Shown piece after piece: positions 9,006 through 18,316 of a stretch of DNA of 64,000 nt. The stretch covers positions 2,770,001-2,834,000 of the forward strand of contig NZ_CP117835.1 in the NCBI RefSeq assembly GCF_029094545.1. The letters run 5' to 3'. The translations under genes were made by a program, and so were the position numbers. This DNA is from Alkalihalophilus pseudofirmus. Lineage in GTDB: Bacteria > Bacillota > Bacilli > Bacillales > Bacillaceae_D. Position 1 is the first letter of the stretch; the number at the start of each line of letters is the position of its first letter. The notes beneath the pieces were generated by a model. That model saw only the letters and a program-made list of their open reading frames with translations. It did not search any database and was not told the DNA's origin.

Positions 9006-10298
9006 TTATTGCTTTTGGAATTGTGATTCTTCAGTAGAACCTTTTAATGCTGTTGTTGAAGATGTACCACCAGAAACTGCTTGTGAAATTTCATCAAAGT
9101 ATCCTGTACCTACTTCACGTTGGTGGCGAGTTGCAGTGTAGCCTTTTGACTCACTTGCAAATTCAGCTTGTTGTAACTCTGAATATGCACCCATTCCACG
9201 AGTTTTATAGCCATGTGCTAATTCAAACATGCTGTGGTTTAGAGCATGGAATCCTGCAAGCGTAACGAATTGGAATTTGTAACCCATTTTCCCAAGCTCC
9301 ACTTGATACGTTTCAATTGTTTCTTTATCAAGATTAGCTTCCCAGTTAAATGAAGGCGAGCAGTTATAAGCAAGCATTTTTCCTGGGAATTTAGCATGGA
9401 TAGCATCAGCAAATGCTTGAGCTTCTTCAAGCGATGGTTTTGAAGTTTCACACCAGATAAGATCAGCATATGGTGCATACGCTAAACCACGCGCAATAGC
9501 CTGGTCAAGGCCTGGTTTCGTACGGTAGAATCCTTCAGGCGTACGTTCTCCTGTAATAAATGGATGATCTGCCGGGTCAATATCACTCGTAATAAGATCA
9601 GCAGCATCTGCATCTGTTCTAGCAATTAGGAGTGTTGGTACACCGCTTACATCTGCAGCTAGACGAGCAGCTGTAAGGTTGCGTACTGCAGTTTGTGTAG
9701 GAATTAATACTTTACCGCCTAAATGTCCGCATTTCTTCTCAGAAGCAAGTTGGTCTTCTAAGTGAACACCTGATGCACCAGCTTCAATCATGCCTTTCAT
9801 TAATTCAAATACGTTTAACTGACCGCCAAATCCAGCTTCCGCATCAGCCACGATCGGTTGGAAATAATCAATATCTCCTTCACCTTCCATATGTTGAATT
9901 TGGTCTGCACGCTGAAGTGCTTGGTTAATACGCTTAACAACACTTGGAACACTGTTTGCAGGATATAAACTTTGATCTGGATACATTTGACCAGATAAGT
10001 TAGCATCTGCAGCTACTTGCCATCCACTAAGATAAATAGCTTTTAAACCAGCTTTCACTTGTTGAACAGCTTGGTTACCAGTTAAAGCGCCTAGTGCATT
10101 GATATAATCTTCATTGTGAAGATAGTTCCAAAGCTTTTCAGCTCCGCGCTTAGCTAATGTATGTTCAATTTGAACTGATCCTCTTAATTTGACTACTTCT
10201 TCAGCAGAATATGTACGTTCAATCCCTTGCCATCTCTCATCATTTTCCCACTGTGCTTGTAATTGTTCAGCTGCTAATTTTAGATTTTCTTTTGTCAT
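9006..10298 (-). CDS. aceA: Isocitrate lyase
   Basis: Cleaves isocitrate to succinate and glyoxylate in the glyoxylate shunt, allowing growth on acetate and fatty acids. The 430 residues include the catalytic-Cys signature [14 protein letters not shown] (around residue 190) and the metal-site region [10 protein letters not shown]. They also include [17 protein letters not shown] and the later YNCSPSFNW. These are all diagnostic. The partner enzyme malate synthase G is encoded about 18 kb away at 28763-30949. The gene has a strong ribosome binding site (GGGAGAG) and a long untranslated leader. Confidence 0.97.
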   Translation of the reverse strand: MTKENLKLAAEQLQAQWENDERWQGIERTYSAEEVVKLRGSVQIEHTLAKRGAEKLWNYLHNEDYINALGALTGNQAVQQVKAGLKAIYLSGWQVAADANLSGQMYPDQSLYPANSVPSVVKRINQALQRADQIQHMEGEGDIDYFQPIVADAEAGFGGQLNVFELMKGMIEAGASGVHLEDQLASEKKCGHLGGKVLIPTQTAVRNLTAARLAADVSGVPTLLIARTDADAADLITSDIDPADHPFITGERTPEGFYRTKPGLDQAIARGLAYAPYADLIWCETSKPSLEEAQAFADAIHAKFPGKMLAYNCSPSFNWEANLDKETIETYQVELGKMGYKFQFVTLAGFHALNHSMFELAHGYKTRGMGAYSELQQAEFASESKGYTATRHQREVGTGYFDEISQAVSGGTSSTTALKGSTEESQFQKQ

Positions 10299-10575
10299 GA
10301 TAATCTCTCCCTTTTTTTAAAGTGTTGATACTGCCCATGATCCTGATTCTGTCTCTAAGCGTCACACACTTCAGATCCTCATACTGTTCAATAACAGAAT
10401 TCATAAGCTGAATCAATGTCTTTTCAATGGACTAACAGTTATGCACTTCTTGCAGGATTCTTACGAAGTTAAGATGCTCTAGATGTCATTGATTGTCACT
10501 TTTCGTACATTCACCCTCTCCTAGTTCGACCCCTTTTTTCTCTCTGTATTATTACAGTTTGTTTCTACGTGTTTT
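10299..10575 (-). promoter_or_regulatory. Long leader of aceA with a possible mini-ORF
   Basis: From the promoter at 10576-10604 the predicted transcript carries about 270 untranslated bases before the aceA ATG. Near its 5' end a ribosome-binding-like GGAGAG precedes an 11-codon frame (GTG start, peptide MNVRKVTINDI) and an overlapping four-codon ATG frame. A small CTGTTATTGAACAG hairpin is also present. No recognised riboswitch motif is visible. The rest of the gap, up to 10775, is featureless AT-rich sequence. Confidence 0.3.
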
Positions 10576-10604
10576 ATAATATAACAGTATTCAAATAATT
10601 ACAA
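10576..10604 (-). promoter_or_regulatory. Predicted SigA promoter of aceA
   Basis: On the minus strand TTGTAA (10599-10604) and TATTAT (10576-10581) are separated by exactly 17 bases. This is the best-scoring promoter by eye upstream of isocitrate lyase. Confidence 0.6.
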
Positions 10605-10775
10605 TAGTTTTTTCTTATTTTTTTGAAAAATTATACTTTTGAAGAAATTATAAGTGACATACCCAGAAGTAATAACACTATTACGCCGCCTTAACGAAAA
10701 CACTTTATCTTTATTTGGCTAACTTCCTTCATTTGAAAAAAATATACGAGCAGGTATTCACTGTAGCAGAACAAC

Positions 10776-10808
10776 ACAAAAAGAGTACCAACGTTTTCGT
10801 TAGTACTC
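10776..10808 (-). terminator. Terminator of the 10826-11368 lipoprotein gene
   Basis: The stem GAGTACTAACG/CGTTGGTACTC with an AAAA loop (10783-10808) is followed on the minus strand by TTTTTGTG. Confidence 0.85.
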
Positions 10809-10825
10809 TCGCTCCTACTTGTTAT

Positions 10826-11368
10826 TTATTGTTTTTCTGATTCAACTAACCATACAAATTCAAGCGGGCTTCCTTCCTCAGAGGTTTCAAAAAACAACGT
10901 ATAATCATCTAATTCATAAGAATAGGTCCAATAACCATCCAATTCATCTAATTCGCTGCGGTCCGGTGTTCCTAAAGCTCGCTTCATTTCCTCTACCGAA
11001 ACCCGGTAGTCAGATATGTCCATCATGATGGCTTCTAATAAGTAGTTCTCACTTGAAAAAATATAGGTTGTACGGTCATAAGTATAATAATTTCCACCTT
11101 CATATAACCCTTTTTCATTAGGCTCTCCAAGACTTTCTAACACATCTGTCTGCGATTCTCCTAAAGCTTGATCAGTCGGAAAAAAGATACCGTTAAATCC
11201 TTTTTCAATCCAAGTAAATGAAAGAAATGAAGGGGTCGCAGCTGAAACGACTGATCCTGGTTTGTCTAACTCCTCGATATCCATTACTATTGAATTCCCT
11301 TGTCCACAGCCAAATAGGAAGATAGCCATATTCATCACAATAAAATATTTTATATATTTCATCCTCAC
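10826..11368 (-). CDS. Predicted lipoprotein of unknown function, possibly YjgB/DUF4309-like
   Basis: A 180-residue exported protein. It has a positively charged start, a hydrophobic segment and a lipobox ending FLFGC (Cys21), so it is probably lipid-anchored. The mature part is acidic and contains FFPTDQALGESQTDVLESLG and LGTPDRSELDELDGYWTYSY. These look like the repeated stability motifs in YjgB-type (DUF4309) lipoproteins. I recognise the resemblance only by eye. It is a single gene with its own terminator. A candidate SigB-type promoter lies upstream. The function is unknown. Confidence 0.7.
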   Translation of the reverse strand: MRMKYIKYFIVMNMAIFLFGCGQGNSIVMDIEELDKPGSVVSAATPSFLSFTWIEKGFNGIFFPTDQALGESQTDVLESLGEPNEKGLYEGGNYYTYDRTTYIFSSENYLLEAIMMDISDYRVSVEEMKRALGTPDRSELDELDGYWTYSYELDDYTLFFETSEEGSPLEFVWLVESEKQ

Positions 11369-11425
11369 ACACCTGCCTTTAACCTTTTAAAACGTTTTAA
11401 ACGGAAATATTATCTATATATAGAA

Positions 11426-11452
11426 TTACCCTGCTCACCCGCTTTTTAAAAC
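11426..11452 (-). promoter_or_regulatory. Candidate SigB-type promoter upstream of the lipoprotein gene
   Basis: The minus strand has GTTTTA (11447-11452), 15 bases, then GGGTAA (11426-11431), close to the general-stress consensus GTTTAA-N12-15-GGGWAW. Two AAAACGTTT blocks (11385-11401 and 11444-11457) flank it. Support is sequence similarity only. Confidence 0.35.
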
Positions 11453-11585
11453 GTTTATCTTGTTAAAATTAAATATTCGTGTGATTTTTTGTGATTCCTA
11501 TGAAAACCATTCCAATAATTAAGACATAATCAGCACAAAAATTGTCAAAGATAACGTAATTTGTCGATATACGAAATATTCCTTT

Positions 11586-12797
11586 TTAATTTACCGTATA
11601 AGAAGTCGATTTAAGATGGTCTGTTTCCTCTAAATGTTTCATTTGAATAGATGTGTATGTGGTCACCACCAGAATCATCATTGACCCAGCCACCACTCCT
11701 ATCCACCCAGCATGCACCCAAAACCACCCTAAATAAATACCGCCAAGTCCGCCCCCAATGTAATAAGCAGTTAGGTACAATCCTGAAGCACTTGCTTTCG
11801 CTGTTGTTGCATACTTTGATACCCATGCACTAGAGCATGAATGAGCAAAAAAGAATCCAAAGCTAAGCAAGAGCAATCCCAGCACAATCAATAACAAATT
11901 CATAATCAGTGTAAGAGTAATACCTACAGCCATAATCAGGATACCGATTTTAAGACAATAAGCCTGTGAGTATTTTTTAGCAAGCTTTCCGGCAAGCGTT
12001 GAAGAAAAAGTACCTGCCATATATGTGATAAAAACAAACCCTACAACTGTAGTTGATAAAGAAAATGGCTCTGCTAACAGTAAGAACGCAACATAACTGT
12101 AAAACCCTATAAAAATTAGAAAGTGTAGTCCTCCAACAATATACGCTGGCTGCAGCTGCCGGTCACTTAAATGATGCCGGTAATTAGCAATCACTTCTTT
12201 AAAGTGAAAAGGCTGCGGTGTAAATTGCTTTGAATTTGGGAGAAACAGTAATACTAATATTACAGACAAGACACTGATTAATCCCATAACTAAAAAAGCT
12301 ATTCGCCAGCTTGAAAGATCCGTTAATACCCCGCTCATAAAACGGCCTGTCATTCCTCCAAAGCTGTTTGCACTAATATAGACGCCGATTGCTACTGTCA
12401 TTGCTTTTTTTGCATATTCTTCGCTTATATACGCTAGCGCAATAGTTGGGATCCCAGCAAGTGCGATGGCTTGCAGCGTCCGGATTAGTAAAAGTCCTTC
12501 AAACCCAGGGACAACTGCCAGACCAAGCGATAACAAACAAGCAATAACCATTGCTGTATTCATTATTTTCTTACGCCCCAGCGCATCAGACAATGGGCTG
12601 TAAATGAAAAAGGCTATGGCTAGAACAAATAAGGGAACGGAAACAAGTAAACTAATCATTACATCCGAAACTTGAAATTCTCTTGCTAGTACAGGTAAAA
12701 TCGGCTGCGGAAAATGTAAATTGGCAAAAATAAAGAAAGCAGCTACTCCTAAAGCAAATGTAGTCCGCCTAAACTGTGCGGTCTTCTCTTCGATCAT
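11586..12797 (-). CDS. MFS transporter (YgaY-like drug/arabinose-efflux type)
   Basis: A 403-residue major facilitator with twelve predicted helices. The loop 2-3 signature appears as SDALGRKKIM near residue 70, and the paired region appears in the second half. The helix-4 motif IALAYISEEY and FGGMTGRFMSG match the YgaY/YbcL group of proton-driven efflux carriers. It is a single gene with no coupled neighbour. The substrate is unknown. The stop region is followed by AT-rich sequence without a clear hairpin. Confidence 0.85.
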   Translation of the reverse strand: MIEEKTAQFRRTTFALGVAAFFIFANLHFPQPILPVLAREFQVSDVMISLLVSVPLFVLAIAFFIYSPLSDALGRKKIMNTAMVIACLLSLGLAVVPGFEGLLLIRTLQAIALAGIPTIALAYISEEYAKKAMTVAIGVYISANSFGGMTGRFMSGVLTDLSSWRIAFLVMGLISVLSVILVLLFLPNSKQFTPQPFHFKEVIANYRHHLSDRQLQPAYIVGGLHFLIFIGFYSYVAFLLLAEPFSLSTTVVGFVFITYMAGTFSSTLAGKLAKKYSQAYCLKIGILIMAVGITLTLIMNLLLIVLGLLLLSFGFFFAHSCSSAWVSKYATTAKASASGLYLTAYYIGGGLGGIYLGWFWVHAGWIGVVAGSMMILVVTTYTSIQMKHLEETDHLKSTSYTVN

Positions 12798-12910
12798 TTT
12801 TCTCCACTCCTTAAATTGCAGCTAACACCATTTTCTCTCTAATAGTTAATAAAAACATTATAAAGGATTCAGAATCATTTGAACATCACAGCCGCTTTTC
12901 TAGGCTAAAG

Positions 12911-12942
12911 AAAAAAACAGAACATCTCTAAGAGAAGTTCTG
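12911..12942 (-). terminator. Terminator of the BCCT gene
   Basis: A CAGAACTTCTCT/AGAGATGTTCTG hairpin is followed by seven T on the minus strand (12912-12918). Confidence 0.85.
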
Positions 12943-12955
12943 TGCAGTATTGAAT

Positions 12956-14449
12956 TTATTTTTTTTGTGCCTTCATTTCCAGCTTAAACACCTTAAGTAT
13001 GCTGTAGCTCATAGCAAGTAAGATAAAGGTTAAAGGAAATGCGCTGACAATAATCGCCGTTTGCAAGGCATTTAGTCCTCCTGATGCCATTAATACAACC
13101 GCAGACGCACTTAAAATCAGCCCCCAAGAGATTTTAATAAAGACGGAGGGATTTAAATCTCCTTCAGTCGTCTGCATTCCAAGAACAAATGTGGCAGAGT
13201 CAGCAGAGGTGATGAAAAATGTACTTATAAGCAATACAGTTAATACAGATAACACCCCGCCTAACGGTAAAAAGTTATAGACGTAAAATAACCCCGTCTC
13301 TAAACTTTGGCCAGCTACATCTAGCCCCTCTATTAAGTCAAAATAAATTCCTGTTCCGCCAAAGATGGCAAACCAGAATGCGCAAACAAGTGTAGGAACG
13401 ATTAATACAGCTACAACAAATTCTCTAACTGTTCTCCCTTTTGATACTCTAGCAATAAACATTCCAACAAATGGAGACCAAGAGATCCACCATGCCCAAT
13501 AAAAAATCGTCCACCCTTGAGTCCAGGCAGCACTTTCTTGATTAAATGGAGAAATACGCAGCCCCATTTGCGGCAAGTTTTGAATATACTGCCCTAATGT
13601 ATGAGTAAAAAGGTTTAATAAAAATAACGTCGGACCAACAATGATCATAATGATTAAGAGTAATACCGCTAAAATCATATTCGTATTACTTAAATATTTA
13701 ATTCCTTTTTTAATACCTGTTGAAGCTGAAATAATAAATAAAACTGTAATAATACCTATAATCAATAACTGGATGTTAAAATTAATAGGTATCCCAATCA
13801 AATAATTTAATCCTGCATTAATTTGTTGAGCACCTAAGCCTAACGAAGCACAAACTCCAAATAACGTTGCAAATACAGCTATAATATCAATTGTATATCC
13901 AATAGGTCCTCTGACTTTGTCTCCAAAAATAGGCTGCAATGTGGAACTCATTAAACCTGGTACCTGCTTGCGAAACTTATAATAAGCTAAAGCTAATGCT
14001 ACTGTCGCATAGATGGCCCATGCATGAAATCCCCAGTGTAAGTATGTAAATCTCAATGCAATGAGAGCTGCCTCAGACGTTCTAGCTAGTTCTTCCCCGC
14101 CATACGGAGGTTCTGCATAATGTGATATAGGTTCTGAGACACCATAAAAGAGTAACCCGATCCCCATCCCCGCACTAAAAAGCATGGCAAACCAAGTAAG
14201 CCGGTTAAATTCAGGTTTATCATGTTCCTTTCCTAATTTTATTTTTCCATATTTACTGAAGATCAAAAACAGAGCAAACAATAGAAAGAATGAAGCAGCA
14301 AGCTGATAAAACCAACCAAAAGCTGTCAAAAAAAATGTTTGCGCACTCTCCATTACTTGACCGAGATTTGCCGGAAAAAATGTTCCCCATAAAACAAATA
14401 AAAGCGCCATAACAATTGATATTTTAAAGGTTATCGTTAGATTTTTCAC
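12956..14449 (-). CDS. BCCT-family transporter (betaine/choline/carnitine type)
   Basis: A sodium- or proton-coupled importer of quaternary ammonium osmolytes such as glycine betaine, in the membrane. At 497 residues with twelve helices it matches OpuD/BetL. Diagnostic motifs are MLFSAGMGIGLLFYGVSEPI (about residues 91-110) and WTIFYWAWWISWSPFVG (about 314-330), which carries the Trp-rich substrate-binding helix. ARVSKGRTVREF follows. It is a single gene. Such carriers commonly serve osmoprotection in halotolerant bacilli. The exact substrate is not decidable here. Confidence 0.93.
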   Translation of the reverse strand: MKNLTITFKISIVMALLFVLWGTFFPANLGQVMESAQTFFLTAFGWFYQLAASFFLLFALFLIFSKYGKIKLGKEHDKPEFNRLTWFAMLFSAGMGIGLLFYGVSEPISHYAEPPYGGEELARTSEAALIALRFTYLHWGFHAWAIYATVALALAYYKFRKQVPGLMSSTLQPIFGDKVRGPIGYTIDIIAVFATLFGVCASLGLGAQQINAGLNYLIGIPINFNIQLLIIGIITVLFIISASTGIKKGIKYLSNTNMILAVLLLIIMIIVGPTLFLLNLFTHTLGQYIQNLPQMGLRISPFNQESAAWTQGWTIFYWAWWISWSPFVGMFIARVSKGRTVREFVVAVLIVPTLVCAFWFAIFGGTGIYFDLIEGLDVAGQSLETGLFYVYNFLPLGGVLSVLTVLLISTFFITSADSATFVLGMQTTEGDLNPSVFIKISWGLILSASAVVLMASGGLNALQTAIIVSAFPLTFILLAMSYSILKVFKLEMKAQKK

Positions 14450-14573
14450 ACAGAATTCTCCTTCTCATTAGCCAATTTCACAACTGCAATTGATGTGTCA
14501 TCTAATAGTGTGCATCATTTATTGTTTTCTTATGATAAGAACAACACAGTGAAGTGACTCTTTGAAAGTGCCA

Positions 14574-14604
14574 TAAAAAAAAGAGCTCATTATTTTGAGC
14601 TCTT
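14574..14604 (-). terminator. Terminator overlapping the 3' end of the mscS gene
   Basis: AAGAGCTCA/TGAGCTCTT with eight T on the minus strand. The 5' arm lies inside the last codons of the channel gene. Confidence 0.85.
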
Positions 14605-15747
14605 CTCGTTTTCAGCGGTATGATCTTCTTCCACTTCTTCTTTTAACATTTCTTGCATGACATCTTGATGATCTTTTTCAACATAGAGACTTCTGCTTGG
14701 GAATGCAATCTCTACACCTTCTTCTTCTAATATGTTCATGATCTTAAAATTAATATCTTCTTTTATTCGATACCATTCGGTCCATGCAGTCGTATTCGTA
14801 AAAAAGTAAACAAAAATGTCCAAGCTTGAATTATTAAAATCACTAAAACGAACCATAATCAAATCTTGATTGACTTCTTCATGCTCTCTAAGCAACGTAT
14901 CAATTCTATGAACACAGTTTTCTAACTTATGACGAGGGGTAGAATACGTTACACCGACTTTAAAAGTAATTTGACGCTTTGTCATCTGTGACCAGTTGGT
15001 AATCGGTTCGTTTGCAAGGGTAGAGTTAGGAACCGTAACAATAGAATCAGCAAAAGTTCTTATTTGTGTACTGCGGAAAGTGATATCCTCTACAGTACCT
15101 TCTACTGAAGGCGTTTTGATCCAGTCTCCTTTTGAAAAAGGTTTTTCTGTAATAATAATAATTCCTCCAAAGAAGTTACCGATTGTATCTTGTGCTGCAA
15201 GAGCAAATGCCAGACCACCAAGCCCTAAACCAGCAATGAAACCACTAATACTATACCCCCACTCACCAGCTATGACCACGATTGTTAAGGCAATCACCGA
15301 AAACCTTAGGATCTTAGATAAGAAAGGAACTAACATACTATCTTCATCAAGTTCTACTCTTTTAGCAAAACGGAAGAAAAAAGCGGAATGAGCAGACATA
15401 TAATTATGTAAGCCCCATCCAAGAAGCATAATTATAAACGACCTGTAAATATGCTGAACAAACTCTGTTGTGGTTATGTTGAAAGGCAGATACAACAAAG
15501 CTAAGTATGTACCTAATACAATCCAAAAAAGCCTTAAGGGCTTCTCAAATGAAAGCAGCACATCGGTAAACACATGAGTTGGGGTTCTCCGTGTCAGAGA
15601 AACAATAAATTTAAACACATATTTGGTAAATAGCTTACGAAAAACCAAGAAGATAAGAAATATTCCAAAGGCAATTGAAATATCTATCCACTCTAGACGT
15701 TGAAAGGATGCAATCAGCATTCTCCAGCGTTCCATTGAATTATCCAT
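14590..15747 (-). CDS. Small-conductance mechanosensitive channel family protein (MscS/YhdY type)
   Basis: A 385-residue membrane protein with several N-terminal helices. An MscS pore and beta domain spans about residues 160-265: ISGFIAGLGLGGLAFALAAQ (the pore helix), then FFGGIIIITEKPFSKGDWI and VEDITFRSTQIRTFADS. The C-terminal tail is acidic. These channels open on membrane stretch during hypo-osmotic shock. Its position beside a BCCT osmolyte importer fits osmotic adaptation, although the two genes have separate terminators. Confidence 0.92.
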   Translation of the reverse strand: MDNSMERWRMLIASFQRLEWIDISIAFGIFLIFLVFRKLFTKYVFKFIVSLTRRTPTHVFTDVLLSFEKPLRLFWIVLGTYLALLYLPFNITTTEFVQHIYRSFIIMLLGWGLHNYMSAHSAFFFRFAKRVELDEDSMLVPFLSKILRFSVIALTIVVIAGEWGYSISGFIAGLGLGGLAFALAAQDTIGNFFGGIIIITEKPFSKGDWIKTPSVEGTVEDITFRSTQIRTFADSIVTVPNSTLANEPITNWSQMTKRQITFKVGVTYSTPRHKLENCVHRIDTLLREHEEVNQDLIMVRFSDFNNSSLDIFVYFFTNTTAWTEWYRIKEDINFKIMNILEEEGVEIAFPSRSLYVEKDHQDVMQEMLKEEVEEDHTAENEKSSK

Positions 15748-15882
15748 TAAATAGTCACCTCTATCTCACATTAACCTCTCCATTAAAATTAATATTTTAC
15801 CACAAAAACCTCATATGAGATGGCAATCACATAATAATACGAATACCTTTTACATTTTCCTCAAAACAATGGATTAAAACCT

Positions 15883-15914
15883 AAAAAAGAGCAGTCAAAA
15901 TGAATTGACTACTC
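15883..15914 (-). terminator. Terminator overlapping the ytxH stop
   Basis: The 10-bp stem GAGTAGTCAA/TTGACTGCTC has a TTTTTT tail on the minus strand. It begins within the last codons of the YtxH-domain gene. Confidence 0.85.
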
Positions 15915-16232
15915 CTCTTCTAACACACCTTGTATTAATTCACCAATTTCTGATTGTTCACCAGCACTTTGGTTTTTCGTCTGTTCAGGTTTTTTGCTGT
16001 CACTTAGTACTTCTTTTATATCCTCGCTCCATTCACTGCCAAATTCAAGCAATAGGTGGGATAAGGCGCCTCCTTTTTTTGAATTTGCTTCTGGCATTTT
16101 ATTAACCAGACCTTTTCTCATTTGGCTGCCTCTTTCACTAGCTAATAAGTAATAACCAGCAACACCAACTGCTGTGCCGACAAGTGATCCGATAAAGTAT
16201 CCTGAACGAGATGAACGTTTCTTTCTAAACAT
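15909..16232 (-). CDS. YtxH domain-containing protein
   Basis: A 107-residue small protein. It has a basic N-terminus (MFRKKRSSRSG), then one glycine-zipper membrane segment (YFIGSLVGTAVGVAGYYLLA) and the conserved SERGSQMRKGL after it. This is the standard layout of YtxH proteins. These are stress- or sigma-B-associated in Bacillus subtilis, but their mechanism is unknown. The C-terminal half is polar and acidic. It is a single gene upstream (in transcription) of nothing obvious. Confidence 0.8.
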   Translation of the reverse strand: MFRKKRSSRSGYFIGSLVGTAVGVAGYYLLASERGSQMRKGLVNKMPEANSKKGGALSHLLLEFGSEWSEDIKEVLSDSKKPEQTKNQSAGEQSEIGELIQGVLEEE

Positions 16233-16306
16233 CCCTACAACCCCTTCCTTTTCAAATAGTATGAGGTTATAAAGCGTTTCTTATGAATGTAATTTATTTT
16301 GTTAAT

Positions 16307-17296
16307 TTAAGTAACTGGAATAGCGCGCTCTTCAATTTCAAACCCTAGGTCTTCAATCATATGATGATCAATCTCAACACTTTGTCCCTCTGTTGTTAAA
16401 TAATCTCCTACAAAAATAGAGTTCGCTGCATACAACGCGAGCGGCTGCAATGTTCTGAGATTTAATTCCCTGCCCCCTGAGACACGGATTTCTTTTGATG
16501 GATTAATAAATCTCATTAACGCTAAGACGCGTAAGGCTTTCATTGGCGCTGTCCGGCTTTTCCCCTCAAGAGGAGTACCTGGTACGGCATGTAAAAAATT
16601 TACTGGAATTGAATCCGCATCGATCTCACGCAGGGCATATGCCATTTCTACAATTTGCTCATCTGTTTCTCCCATTCCTATAATGACACCGGAACAAGGT
16701 GACATCCCTGCACTCTTTGCACTTTCTACTGTTTCGACTCTATTATCATATGTATGACTTGTTGTAATCGCCTCATGATGATCGCGATGAGTATTAATAT
16801 TATGATTATATCTATGAACCCCAGCTTGCTTTAGTCTTTTGGCTTTCTCATCTGTCAAAATCCCTAAACACGCACATATTTTTAAAGGCATCGTAGCTGT
16901 AATCTCTTCTACTGCTTCAATAACCCCGTCGAGCTCTCGCTCAGTCGGACCTCGTCCGCTTGCTACGATACAATAGGTTCCTGCTTTTCTCTCCATCGCT
17001 TCTCTTGCACCCGCTAACAATGTTTCCTTATCTAAGAAAGAATACTTCTCAACTGGTGCTGTTGATACAATTGATTGTGAACAGTACCCACAATTTTCAG
17101 GACATAGTCCACTTTTAGCATTGATGATCATATTTAATTTCACTTTTTTTCCATAGAAATGACTTCTAACTTTAAAAGCCGCCTGTAAGATAGGCAGTAC
17201 TTCTTCATCGTCTGCCTGTAAGATAGACAGCCCCTCATCTAAGGATAATTTTTCTCCAGTTATCGCTCTTTTAGCATAGTTTAACCATTCACTCAT
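16307..17296 (-). CDS. bioB: Biotin synthase
   Basis: A radical-SAM enzyme that inserts sulfur into dethiobiotin. It is 329 residues long. The radical-SAM cysteine motif CPENCGYCSQ lies near residue 68. YNHNINTHRDHHEAITTSHT, CSGVIIGMGET and SGGRELNLRTLQPLALYAAN are also conserved, including the residues that hold the auxiliary 2Fe-2S cluster. No other biotin genes lie nearby. A BirA-type operator immediately upstream suggests biotin repression. Confidence 0.97.
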   Translation of the reverse strand: MSEWLNYAKRAITGEKLSLDEGLSILQADDEEVLPILQAAFKVRSHFYGKKVKLNMIINAKSGLCPENCGYCSQSIVSTAPVEKYSFLDKETLLAGAREAMERKAGTYCIVASGRGPTERELDGVIEAVEEITATMPLKICACLGILTDEKAKRLKQAGVHRYNHNINTHRDHHEAITTSHTYDNRVETVESAKSAGMSPCSGVIIGMGETDEQIVEMAYALREIDADSIPVNFLHAVPGTPLEGKSRTAPMKALRVLALMRFINPSKEIRVSGGRELNLRTLQPLALYAANSIFVGDYLTTEGQSVEIDHHMIEDLGFEIEERAIPVT

Positions 17297-17314
17297 TGTG
17301 TTTTGCCCTCCCGT

Positions 17315-17345
17315 TTGTTAACTACTTTTTATTTTAAGTTAACAT
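17315..17345 (-). promoter_or_regulatory. BirA-type biotin operator upstream of bioB
   Basis: The inverted repeat TTGTTAAC (17315-17322), 15 bases, GTTAACAT (17338-17345) lies 18 bp upstream of the bioB start codon. This matches the long-spaced dyad bound by biotin-loaded BirA in Firmicutes. It overlaps the expected promoter and leader. Confidence 0.75.
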
Positions 17346-17460
17346 TAAACAAGCTAATAAACAAGCAGTTTTACAATTAATTGCAAAAAAACAGATAATT
17401 CTCTGTTTTCATAGTAAAAAAGATGCGGTTATTTATTTCCAGGGCAATTTTCGAGGCATA

Positions 17461-17493
17461 AAAAAATCAAGGTGCAGATACCTACACCTTGAT
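17461..17493 (-). terminator. Terminator of the potassium-channel gene
   Basis: ATCAAGGTG/CACCTTGAT stem followed by TTTTTT on the minus strand. Confidence 0.85.
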
Positions 17494-17513
17494 AATATTA
17501 TTCTAATATAAAT

Positions 17514-18278
17514 TCAACACGTATCTCGATTACGCTTTTCTTCTTCAAGAAGTTTTATAAGAATGTCTATTTCAGCAGCAGTTAAGTGATCTAATTCATT
17601 GATTTTTTCTTTCATATACGTAACTTGGGTAGATTCCTCTTTAATCGTCCCTGTTAAAAAATAACTGGTGATTGAAGCTGTAATAATCCCAATTAATCCT
17701 ATTCCAAAAAGCATCAGAAACACAGCAATTAATCGACCTATAGGGCTTGATGGCGATATATCTCCATAACCTACAGTCGTGGTTGTCACAATACTCCACC
17801 ATAGTGCATCAGCATATGTTTCAATATTCGGTTCAAGGTGAACAATAGGAATCGAGCTTAAAAAGACCATCAACGTCATGAATGTGACAGCTTTTCCTAA
17901 TCCGTGCTTATTTAATATTACTGCTAAGGGCCTTGCATATCTAGAAACAATCACCAAAAGTCTAAGTGCCCTGATGACTCTTGCAATTCTAGCCAGCTGA
18001 AATACCGCATCAAATGGTATGATGATGATCAAATCAAGAGGGTTCTTTTTAAGATGAGCGGTTTTATTTTTACTTAGAATGAATCTTATAAGTACATCGA
18101 TTGTAAAAATGAGCCACACAATTAAATCTAATACATAATACTGATTTTCATCAATAAAGACGAGTCCAAACGTTACACATGCTAATGTAAATAAAAGAAC
18201 TTCATATGCAAAGATCCATTTGTTTTTTTGTGCGATTTGTTTATCTTTAGTTATGTCTGCTTCCATACTTATCACCAT
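17514..18278 (-). CDS. Voltage-gated-type potassium channel
   Basis: A 254-residue six-helix ion channel. The selectivity filter TTVGYGDISP sits near residue 167. The S4-like helix has regularly spaced arginines (LARIARVIRALRLLVIVSRY, about residues 94-113). The C-terminal cytoplasmic tail is a charged helix (KINELDHLTAAEIDILIKLL). No RCK domain is present. It lies directly downstream of the two ATP-grasp ligase genes and DUF350 gene on the same strand, with a weak terminator between. Membership of that module is therefore possible. The start could be the ATG at 18278 or one four codons later. Confidence 0.88.
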   Translation of the reverse strand: MVISMEADITKDKQIAQKNKWIFAYEVLLFTLACVTFGLVFIDENQYYVLDLIVWLIFTIDVLIRFILSKNKTAHLKKNPLDLIIIIPFDAVFQLARIARVIRALRLLVIVSRYARPLAVILNKHGLGKAVTFMTLMVFLSSIPIVHLEPNIETYADALWWSIVTTTTVGYGDISPSSPIGRLIAVFLMLFGIGLIGIITASITSYFLTGTIKEESTQVTYMKEKINELDHLTAAEIDILIKLLEEEKRNRDTC

Positions 18279-18284
18279 CTTAAA

Positions 18285-18310
18285 GAGACAGCCACATTTA
18301 CTGCTGCCTC
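18285..18310 (-). terminator. Weak terminator between the ATP-grasp operon and the channel gene
   Basis: An 8-bp GAGGCAGC/GCTGTCTC stem with only TTTAA after it. Read-through into the channel gene is plausible. Confidence 0.5.
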
Positions 18311-18316
18311 TTTTGA

